From Pseudomonadota bacterium (GTDB taxonomy: Bacteria > Pseudomonadota > Gammaproteobacteria > Xanthomonadales > Xanthomonadaceae): DNA of 13,567 bases. Position 1 is the first letter of the stretch. The number at the start of each line of letters is the position of its first letter. The notes beneath the pieces were generated by a model, which did not search any database, had not been told where the DNA came from, and saw only the letters and a list, made by a program, of their open reading frames with translations. The stretch lies in the NCBI GenBank assembly GCA_023425225.1, contig JAFADB010000188.1, positions 1 to 13,567 on the forward strand. Direction: 5' to 3'. Both the position numbers and the translations under genes were made by a program. Of the stretch, positions 8,161-13,567 are shown piece by piece.

Positions 8161-9654
8161 CTAAGTTGGGATGTTCTGGGCGCCACCGGCCGGGCCGGGC
8201 CCGGCCGCTGCGCCGTGGGAGGGCGTGCCGCTGGAAAGCAGCGCATACGGGGCGACGACCGCGGCCACGCGCAGGTCCGGCTCGTCCACGCCCAGCACCA
8301 GCGCGGCGCGGTCGCTGTAACTGGCGTGGGCGGCAGCCAGTGCCAGCGTGGCGAGGGCGACGACCGGCACGACCGTGCCGGCCACGGCACCGCAGGCGAA
8401 GCACTGCCGGTAGCTGTCCAGTTCCGGGCAGGCGGCCACCGCGGCGGCGCAGGCCTCGGCGGCGCGGTCGGCGCGCTGGTCGGCATCGCTCACCACCCAG
8501 TCCACCTGCCCGGCGTCCACGCCGGCGGCCTGCATGGCGGCCTGCAGCAGTTCCGTGCTGCGGCGCGCGCGCGCGCGTTCGCTGGCGGGTGCGCTTTCCA
8601 GGGTCGCCAGCATCGGCGGTTGCAGCACCACGCCCTCGGCTTCGTCGCCACGGACCTGCGTCAGCAGCACGCCGGCGGCGCCCTCGCCGGGCAGCGTGCC
8701 GTCCGGATGCTGGCGATCGGCCAGGGCGCCGCGCATCTGCAGGCGCTCGATCCAGGTCGCGTCGATCAGCGAGCCGGCCGCGAGCAGCAGTTGCCATCGG
8801 TCCTGGTCCGGTTCCTGCCGCAGCAGGCGTTGCAGCCACCGCCAGGCATCGCCGCTGCCGCGAACAGGCAGCGCCTCGACCTGGACCTGCCCGGCCGGCA
8901 GGCCCAGTTCCGCCGCCCAGTCCGAGACGATCGCCGCGGCGCTGCGCTGCATCGCGCCGTTCCAGTCGCCGGGCAGCAGCACGGCGACGTCGAGGCGTCC
9001 GCCGGCGAGACCTTCCTGCTGCCGGCGCAGCCCGGCCACCACCTCGCCGGGACGCTCGCGCGGCGCCGGCAATTGCGCCAACGCCTGCAGCAGCAGTTCC
9101 TCGGCCACCGGCTGCAGCAGCGCCAGCGCGCGCAGCGGCGCCTCGCCGAAGGCCGATGCCTGCTGGCGGCGTTCCAGCCAATCGCGCACCACCGCGGTAT
9201 CGAGGTCGGGCACATGCGCGGACAACACCGGCAGGCCGTCGCGATCGCGCAGGCGCGGATGCAGCCCGGGACGGGCGAGTTCGGTATGCCCCGTGGCCAG
9301 TTGCCCGGCGTCGCTGCCGCAGGCGAGGTTGACCGCCGTCGCATGGATGACTGCGGCACTGGCCTGAAGGCCTGGCGGCGGCTCGGCCGCTTCGGCCACC
9401 GCCACCGGCGGCTGGACGTCTTCGTCCTGGCGCTGCAGGCGCTCGGCACCGGCCTGCGCCAGCCGCCGCCAGCCGCTGCGCAGCATCCAGCCGCCGCCCA
9501 GCACGCCGGCCGGCACGATGCCGAGCCAGGTCAGCAGGTCCCAGCCGTTGGGGGATGCGCCGCTGCTGCGCCAGTAGAAGATCGCGCTCGCCCAGCTCGC
9601 GCCCACCACGAGTGTCGCTCCGAGCAGCCCACGCATAGCGCCTGATATGGCCAA
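8161..9654 (-). CDS. Membrane-anchored, non-catalytic ketosynthase (thiolase-fold)-like protein of the T6SS operon
   Basis: I do not know a name for this 497-aa protein. Two predicted membrane helices (about 8-28 and 38-59) are followed by a region that reads like a beta-ketoacyl synthase. This includes an N-terminal-like block at about 100-190 (RARPGL/RDRDGLPVLSAHVPDL style), HPDGTLPGEGAAGVLL at 316-331, and VDWVVSDADQRADRAAE at 384-400 in the place of the DANG-R-E segment. A CGAVAGT segment lies at 421-427. No TACSSS-like nucleophile elbow and no catalytic His are present, so it should not condense acyl chains. The start is TTG at 9654, supported by GGAGGGAG ending six bases upstream; the first in-frame ATG (9636) lacks this. 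It lies 16 bases after the lipoprotein and 19 before tssM, suggesting a role with the membrane complex or in effector handling (inference). Confidence 0.75.
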   Translation of the reverse strand: MAISGAMRGLLGATLVVGASWASAIFYWRSSGASPNGWDLLTWLGIVPAGVLGGGWMLRSGWRRLAQAGAERLQRQDEDVQPPVAVAEAAEPPPGLQASAAVIHATAVNLACGSDAGQLATGHTELARPGLHPRLRDRDGLPVLSAHVPDLDTAVVRDWLERRQQASAFGEAPLRALALLQPVAEELLLQALAQLPAPRERPGEVVAGLRRQQEGLAGGRLDVAVLLPGDWNGAMQRSAAAIVSDWAAELGLPAGQVQVEALPVRGSGDAWRWLQRLLRQEPDQDRWQLLLAAGSLIDATWIERLQMRGALADRQHPDGTLPGEGAAGVLLTQVRGDEAEGVVLQPPMLATLESAPASERARARRSTELLQAAMQAAGVDAGQVDWVVSDADQRADRAAEACAAAVAACPELDSYRQCFACGAVAGTVVPVVALATLALAAAHASYSDRAALVLGVDEPDLRVAAVVAPYALLSSGTPSHGAAAGPGPAGGAQNIPT

Positions 9655-9670
9655 CTTCCGCTCCCTCCGC

Positions 9671-10126
9671 CTACTCGCCAGTCATGGAGTCAGTAGGCAA
9701 CAGGAGCAGCGATGCGCATTCCTTCGCCGCACACCCCCAATAGCGTGATTTCCCTTTGCCCGTCCATTTGCCAACGCCGCCTGCGTTGATCTCGTAATCC
9801 CATACCTGTCCATCGACCTCGATCCTGCCGGAGATCGAGCACGGCAACTGATAGAACTCGCTGTATGGATTGTCTTCGTAAGGCGTGCTGAGACTGAAGA
9901 AGCGCCTGACATCCGCCTCGGTCATGGACCAGTCTTGGCAGGCCTTGTACAGGGGATCGCCGTCACGCCCGCTGAAACTGGCCGCTTCGATCTCGACTCG
10001 CCCGATACCTTTCCCCTCATGGGACAGAACCACTGGGCCGCACGCGGGAAGCAGGCTCGACAGGAGCAACATCGTAAAGGCCGGCGCCTTCGCCGGCTGT
10101 CTTGTAGGAAATCTTGTCGTGCTCAT
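9671..10126 (-). CDS. Putative periplasmic immunity lipoprotein paired with the amidase effector
   Basis: From the ATG at 10126 the protein is 151 aa. It has a basic N-terminus, a hydrophobic run and a lipobox LPAC with the lipidated Cys at residue 29. The mature part contains four more Cys (63, 96, 132, 137), enough for two disulfides, and ends in a compact WDYEINAGG / YWGCAAKEC segment. No enzyme motif is visible. Its position directly after a peptidoglycan amidase, overlapping that gene's 3' end by 110 bases, fits an immunity protein that blocks the effector in the periplasm (inference). A shorter start at 10072 would reduce the overlap to 56 bases but leaves a signal peptide with no positive charge; neither start has a clear ribosome site, so coupling to amidase translation is likely. 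Base composition is lower in GC than in tssM. Confidence 0.75.
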   Translation of the reverse strand: MSTTRFPTRQPAKAPAFTMLLLSSLLPACGPVVLSHEGKGIGRVEIEAASFSGRDGDPLYKACQDWSMTEADVRRFFSLSTPYEDNPYSEFYQLPCSISGRIEVDGQVWDYEINAGGVGKWTGKGKSRYWGCAAKECASLLLLPTDSMTGE

Positions 10127-10724
10127 AGATATCGTCGTCCGTGATTCCGTATTCCGCCTTGAGGATGGTGACAACCGCTGCAATCGCCTGCGATTGCGCT
10201 GACGTCGGAGCTTCCCACCGGGAGCCGTCATGGTCGGCAACCACCTCTATCCCGACACTGTCCGCGTTCATCGGATAGCGCTCAGGATAGGATTTCTTTT
10301 TTTCATGGTCATGCACCTTGCCGGGTGCCCACCCCCACGACCTGATCAGCTTCGACTCTTCGGCCGAACAGCTACCGCTGTCCATGCAGCGCGACTTGAT
10401 CCTTCCAACATGGTGGGTTCTTTTCAACAGACTAGCCGTCTGGTAGACCGTTCCATCCTTGTCGACGATGAAATGCGTGCCTATGCCCTTTTCGAAGGAC
10501 TGCAACGGCGATTGCAGATTGGACGAATCCGTACGGTGAAGCACGATGGCAACAGGTCCATCCATTCCACCTTTCTCCAAAGCCGCAATTTTCCTGAGGG
10601 CGAAGCCGGCATTCTGAACATAGCCGTCTTCATCCACATACGACCCGACGCTCAGGGTCTTGCGCTCCCTCTGCGATGCAGGTGTCGTAGTGGCCTGTCC
10701 GACGAGGACCGCTCCTGCATTCAT
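10017..10724 (-). CDS. Peptidoglycan amidase of the amidase_2/PGRP fold, likely T6SS effector
   Basis: The product is 235 aa with no signal peptide. Conserved amidase_2 positions are visible: His63 in IVLHRT, GTHFIVDKDGTVYQ at 82-95 with Tyr94, NADSVGIEV at 153-161, and His202 with Lys208 in EHDKISYK. These match the zinc and catalytic residues of T7 lysozyme-type N-acetylmuramoyl-L-alanine amidases. The third metal ligand (Cys or Asp two residues after the Lys) is Ala210 here; Glu212 is the nearest acidic residue. The likely reaction is cleavage of the MurNAc-L-Ala bond in the prey periplasm. Delivery by T6SS is inferred from the upstream PAAR gene, with which it overlaps as ATGA, and from the following lipoprotein. 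GGAGG lies upstream of the ATG at 10724. An in-frame A-AAA-AAG lies at codons 141-143. Confidence 0.85.
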   Translation of the reverse strand: MNAGAVLVGQATTTPASQRERKTLSVGSYVDEDGYVQNAGFALRKIAALEKGGMDGPVAIVLHRTDSSNLQSPLQSFEKGIGTHFIVDKDGTVYQTASLLKRTHHVGRIKSRCMDSGSCSAEESKLIRSWGWAPGKVHDHEKKKSYPERYPMNADSVGIEVVADHDGSRWEAPTSAQSQAIAAVVTILKAEYGITDDDIYEHDKISYKTAGEGAGLYDVAPVEPASRVRPSGSVP

Positions 10725-11284
10725 GCGGCCTTCTCCTCCAGCAGTTCGACACTCAGCAGTTGCGGGGCATCCGTCGCGATGACATGGGTTGCTCCCTGGC
10801 TATCCGTCATGCCTGTCTCGATCCGGCCATCCTCGCGGAGGATGCGATATTGCCGATTCGCCAGGGGCCTCCCGGTCAGCTCCGATACAAGGATGAATGC
10901 CTCGTCGTATGCAGCCTGACCCGCGATGACCGCAGCCGCGCTTGCGCCCATGGCGGTCGTGGACATGGCAGAGGATTCGTTACGCGCCAAGCCATTGCCG
11001 CGGGCAGCAGCGGCACCACCACCGTGGTCCACGAATGCATGGACCTGGGATGAGACGAGCGTGCCCCCGCACGCGGTCTTGTCGCCATGCCGCGCGACCG
11101 GCCGGCCGTCGATGACGACGGTGGCGTCGCCGGACACGATCTCGGTGGATCCGTGCTTGCTGCACACCACCTTGTCGCCGACACGGGCGACGGGCTTGCC
11201 GGCGATGTCGCTCTGGCCGGAACCGCTGACGACGCGGCCGCCGTGATCCAGCGGATCACCAACGACGATGAAGGGTCGTGACAT
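10721..11284 (-). CDS. PAAR-domain spike-tip protein with C-terminal transthyretin-like extension
   Basis: The product is 187 aa. Residues 1-80 form a PAAR domain with the family's repeating GD/DG turns and metal-binding candidates His14, Cys41, His44, His66 and Cys72. PAAR proteins sharpen the VgrG spike and carry effectors on the T6SS tip. An Ala-rich linker (about 88-125) joins it to residues 126-182 (YDEAFILVSELTGRPL then RILREDGRIETG and a SQGATH turn), which reads like the transthyretin-type extension known in PAAR and VgrG proteins. Such extensions probably dock cargo, here the amidase encoded next. The ATG at 11284 follows GAGGAG eight bases upstream and puts the PAAR domain at the N-terminus. 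The 124 bases before it may hold a promoter, but I see no convincing one. Confidence 0.88.
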   Translation of the reverse strand: MSRPFIVVGDPLDHGGRVVSGSGQSDIAGKPVARVGDKVVCSKHGSTEIVSGDATVVIDGRPVARHGDKTACGGTLVSSQVHAFVDHGGGAAAARGNGLARNESSAMSTTAMGASAAAVIAGQAAYDEAFILVSELTGRPLANRQYRILREDGRIETGMTDSQGATHVIATDAPQLLSVELLEEKAA

Positions 11285-11408
11285 CCTTTTCACTCCTCGA
11301 CTTTCCACTGGCGCCGCCGTCGTCCCGACCGACCGCCATACCTGTCCCTGTCCTATCAAGATAGCAGGAGATGCGGCCCGATGGCGTTCCTCGCCCGACG
11401 CCACATGT

Positions 11409-12296
11409 TCAACCGGCCTGTGCCCGGCGGATGGCGCGGGCGTCGCGGCAACCCGGAGCGTCTTCGACATGCACGTAGTCCTTGATGCTGCGCCAGCTGC
11501 CGCCCCATTCCAGGCCGGCCTGCTGCGCCAGCTCGCCGTACAGGAAGTACGCCCGGCGCGTCCAGGGATCGGACATGTCCCATTGCAGGCGGCCGTCGCG
11601 CATCGGCGCGCTGTCCACCGCCAGGCCGTACTGGTGGCAGCTCTGCCAGGCGCCCGCGCGGGTGGCCTGGCCGGCGCCCATCAACTCGGCCTGGCGTTCC
11701 GGACTGCGGTATCCCTCCACCAGCACCATCTGGTAGCCGTGGCGGCGCATGATCTCGTAGATCGCCAGCACCTGCTGCTGCAGGCGCGCATCGATGCGCT
11801 CCCAGCGACGGTCGGCATGGGCGATCTCCGGCCGCAGCCGCAGGATCTCCTCGGTGGTGAACACCGCCGGCGGCGGCGGCGGTGGCGGCACCAGGCGCTC
11901 GCCGCGCAGCATCTGCGCGATCATCGTGCCCGACTCGGACAGGTCCGCGGCCTGGAAATCCTCCAGCGCGACATTGCGCCGAGCGACCAGGATCAGCAGC
12001 GGCGGCAGCACCAGCAGCGCGAGCGCGCACACCAACACCCAGCGGTGACGTGCCACGAATCCGCGCGTTTCCCGCGCCAGCGCCTGGGTCTGCGCCGCCG
12101 CGCGCAGCGGACGCCGCAACGCGCCGCGACCGGCAGGCGCCACGCGTGCGCGCCAGCGCCGGCCCAGTTCCGCCAGCCGTCGTACGACCCGCTGACCGGT
12201 GTCCGGGAACAGCAGCAGCCAGCACGACATCGAGAAAACCAGCAGGAACAGCCCGCCCGCCACGATCAGCAGCACGGCAGACCCCCGCCATTGCAT
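11409..12296 (-). CDS. tagX: TagX-like M15-family peptidoglycan peptidase of the T6SS (VanY/DD- or LD-peptidase fold)
   Basis: This 295-aa protein has membrane helices at about 7-30 and 84-104, a run of seven prolines at 137-143, and a C-terminal peptidase M15_4/VanY domain (about 165-282). Zinc ligands are visible as His221 and Asp228 in SCHQYGLAVD and His276 in YVHVED; Glu263 in GLEWGGSW is the likely catalytic base. GYRSPERQAEL at 195-205 is the usual substrate-side motif. Acinetobacter TagX, an L,D-endopeptidase with this domain, is required for T6SS assembly through the cell wall (family knowledge); equivalence here is inferred from domain and location. It may cut local peptidoglycan to let the TssJLM complex pass. 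The start has no strong ribosome site. It is 124 bases upstream of the PAAR gene on the same strand. Confidence 0.82.
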   Translation of the reverse strand: MQWRGSAVLLIVAGGLFLLVFSMSCWLLLFPDTGQRVVRRLAELGRRWRARVAPAGRGALRRPLRAAAQTQALARETRGFVARHRWVLVCALALLVLPPLLILVARRNVALEDFQAADLSESGTMIAQMLRGERLVPPPPPPPAVFTTEEILRLRPEIAHADRRWERIDARLQQQVLAIYEIMRRHGYQMVLVEGYRSPERQAELMGAGQATRAGAWQSCHQYGLAVDSAPMRDGRLQWDMSDPWTRRAYFLYGELAQQAGLEWGGSWRSIKDYVHVEDAPGCRDARAIRRAQAG

Positions 12297-12300
12297 CGTG

Positions 12301-12328
12301 TTGACGGCCCAGGGTCAGCCACTAGAAT
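12301..12328 (+). promoter_or_regulatory. Strong sigma-70 promoter for the four-Cys membrane protein gene
   Basis: TTGACG at 12301-12306 and TAGAAT at 12323-12328 each match the consensus hexamers at five of six positions, separated by 16 bp. Transcription would start near 12335, leaving a leader of about 45 bases with AGGAGG at 12367-12372. The -35 box lies only five bases from the start codon of the divergent TagX-like gene at 12296, so the two transcription units share this 82-bp interval. Confidence 0.7.
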
Positions 12329-12378
12329 CGCGGGCAGGACAGGTCCTGCATCCGCAGGTCCCAGGCAGGAGGCCGACC

Positions 12379-13209
12379 TTGAGCAGTTCCCGCACGTATC
12401 GCCCCACGCTGGTATCCGGCCAGCCTGCCGCGCCGGCTTCCGGCGCGCATCGCATCCTGGCCGACATGGAAGGCCGCAGCAGCCGCGCCACGCCGGCCGC
12501 GGAACGCGGCGCGGCAACCGTGCGCCAACGGCCCTGGCCCTGGAAATGGCTGATCGCGGCAGCGTTGCTGACGACATTGCTGGTGGCCTCCCTGGCGGTG
12601 TTCCGTGCGACGTCCGGCCGGGACAGCGAACCGTCCGCGGCCGTTTCTCCTTTCGCGCCCCTGCCGGCCGAGCCGGCGATCACGCCGGACGAACCGGCAC
12701 GGGGGGCGGCCATGATAGTGGATGATCCGCAGCCTTACGCAGGCGCCGGCGCATCCCCGGCCACGTCGGCGATTCCTGCCGCCGACGCTGGCAATGCCGC
12801 GGCGGCGACCGCGGACACGCGCAGCGAGGCCGCCGCCTCCGCCCCCCGCAAGGCGACCGCGCGCCCATCCTCGGCGCGCCGCGCCACCGCGGACAAGGTC
12901 GAGGAGGCGGACCTGCTGTCGACCCTGCTCGGCATCATCAAGCAGAAGGACACCGCGGCCGCGCCACAGCAGCACGAATCGATGGACGTGCTGGTCGCCG
13001 AGATCCAGGCCCGCGACCGCCGCGAGCGTGCCGAGAGCGATGCGGTGTTCGATTCGATGAATCGCCGCAGTGCCGCCTCGACCTCCGATTCCAGCGTGCA
13101 GGCGCAGCTGCGGCGCTGCCCGGCGGCCAACACGCTCAAGGGCATCGATTGCCGCAGGCGCATCTGCGCGGGACTGGCCGGCAAGGACGCGGCCTGTCCG
13201 GCGCAGTGA
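12379..13209 (+). CDS. Unrecognised single-pass membrane protein with a C-terminal four-Cys segment
   Basis: I do not recognise this 276-aa protein. A cytoplasmic N-terminus of about 55 residues ends in a WPWKW border, followed by one membrane helix (about 57-75). The rest should be periplasmic. It has a long Ala/Pro-rich low-complexity region (about 82-172), a charged, probably helical part (about 174-230, DLLSTLLGIIKQK and VLVAEIQARDRRERAES), and a C-terminal module with Cys247, Cys258, Cys263 and Cys273 that could form two disulfides. The start is TTG at 12379, chosen because a perfect AGGAGG lies six bases upstream and a good promoter precedes it; in-frame ATGs upstream would precede the promoter. 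It is divergent from the secretion genes, so a T6SS role is only a guess from proximity. Confidence 0.7.
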   Translation: MSSSRTYRPTLVSGQPAAPASGAHRILADMEGRSSRATPAAERGAATVRQRPWPWKWLIAAALLTTLLVASLAVFRATSGRDSEPSAAVSPFAPLPAEPAITPDEPARGAAMIVDDPQPYAGAGASPATSAIPAADAGNAAAATADTRSEAAASAPRKATARPSSARRATADKVEEADLLSTLLGIIKQKDTAAAPQQHESMDVLVAEIQARDRRERAESDAVFDSMNRRSAASTSDSSVQAQLRRCPAANTLKGIDCRRRICAGLAGKDAACPAQ

Positions 13210-13567
13210 AGCATCCTGGAGTGGGATCCTCCTCCGGCAGGTTGAGCCGGGTCCCGCGGCGCTGACTCAGGCGACGCGATGCGGTGGCGGCGGCGCGGAC
13301 GTTGCCCCAGTGTTTCACCGCTGCCGAGGGGTCGGCCCATGGCAGGTCAAGCGCGACTGGCTGCTATTGCCGTCATGTGCAGCGCGGGGGCTGAGCCAAA
13401 CGGAAGGCTGTAGCTGGGCGTCGCGATACCGGCCGCGGAGATCGTGAACTGACTCCCGCGAGACGGAGTCGGGGAAGCGGAAGAAGCTTCGCCAATCCCC
13501 AATCCCATCCTTGCGCATGGCGATGTGTTCGCCGTGGCGGTCGTGGCCTTTCCTCGTGTGACGCGCA
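13210..13567. other. Apparently non-coding region to the end of the window
   Basis: I see no convincing gene here. Open frames are short, lack ribosome sites and have no recognisable motif. A hairpin with GACTCC (13451-13456) and GGAGTC (13465-13470) arms and an 8-base loop is present, and GGGATCC (13223-13229) can pair imperfectly with GGGTCCC (13250-13256) shortly after the stop at 13209. The CCAATCCCCAATCCC phrase at about 13491-13505 resembles low-complexity intergenic sequence I recall from Xanthomonas genomes. None of these is enough to name a terminator or RNA. Confidence 0.5.

Noticed and set aside
4458..9332. A 1,624-codon open frame on the plus strand opposite tssM and the ketosynthase-like gene
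   Set aside because: Its translation is Arg/Gly/His/Gln-rich with no domain, as expected for an antisense shadow of a high-GC gene. The minus strand encodes recognisable TssM motifs over the same span.
12199..12378. Upstream extension of the right-hand plus-strand gene to an ATG at 12199
   Set aside because: It would begin within the TagX-like gene and before the promoter at 12301-12328. The TTG at 12379 with AGGAGG six bases upstream is far better supported.
11268..12725. Plus-strand open frame of 485 codons opposite the TagX-like gene
   Set aside because: The minus strand holds an intact M15 zinc motif; the plus-strand product is compositionally biased and overlaps the real gene at 12379.
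13315..13518. A 67-codon minus-strand open frame near the right end
   Set aside because: No ribosome site, no motif, and it begins in a CCAATCCCCAATCCC-type low-complexity stretch that often yields spurious frames in these genomes.
1..13567. Search for CRISPR arrays, tRNA/rRNA genes, transposases and phage integrases
   Set aside because: No regularly spaced direct repeats, no tRNA-like cloverleaf and no transposase or integrase motif were seen. The mobile character of the effector cassette rests on composition and context only.

Overview
The window is very GC-rich, carries two TTG starts behind strong Shine-Dalgarno sequences, and contains palindromic intergenic repeats of a kind common in Xanthomonas and Stenotrophomonas genomes. 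A FabG-like reductase at the left edge resembles those of xanthomonadin/aryl-polyene pathways. Together these suggest a chromosome of the Xanthomonadaceae, most likely Xanthomonas or a close relative. This assignment is inference; no rRNA or marker gene is present.

Layout, left to right. At 2-109 is the 3' end of a plus-strand membrane transporter (probably a CPA2 cation/proton antiporter). At 369-1106 is a minus-strand FabG-like short-chain reductase. From 1337 onward the window is part of a type VI secretion system (T6SS). tssA (1337-2392, +) converges on a long leftward gene string, with an inverted pair of REP-like repeats between them (2393-2683). Read in its transcription direction, from right to left, the minus-strand string is: a TagX-like M15 peptidoglycan peptidase (12296-11409), a PAAR protein with a transthyretin-like tail (11284-10721), an amidase_2/PGRP-fold peptidoglycan amidase (10724-10017), a Cys-rich lipoprotein (10126-9671), a membrane-anchored catalytically dead ketosynthase-like protein (9654-8161), tssM (8141-4443), tagF (4446-3472) and a BON/OmpA-type peptidoglycan-binding protein (3475-2684). 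ATGA start/stop overlaps at three junctions (PAAR-amidase, tssM-tagF, tagF-ompA), a large amidase-lipoprotein overlap, and gaps of 16 and 19 nt argue for one co-translated operon downstream of PAAR. A divergent plus-strand gene (12379-13209) encodes an unrecognised single-pass membrane protein with a four-Cys tail. The last 358 bases appear non-coding.

How the parts may work together: TssM, TagX-like, OmpA-like and possibly the ketosynthase-like protein belong to the envelope-spanning part; TssA primes baseplate/tail assembly; TagF restrains firing. The PAAR-amidase-lipoprotein trio looks like a spike tip, a peptidoglycan-cutting effector and its periplasmic immunity protein, inserted inside the structural operon and visibly less GC-rich than its flanks. 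The order tssM-tagF-OmpA plus a TagX-like gene resembles, from memory, the Acinetobacter-type (i4b) cluster. The sheath, Hcp, VgrG, ClpV, TssEFGJKL genes are not in this window.

Most worth following up: the non-catalytic thiolase-fold protein directly upstream of tssM, the embedded effector/immunity cassette, and a dnaX-like slippery sequence inside the amidase gene.
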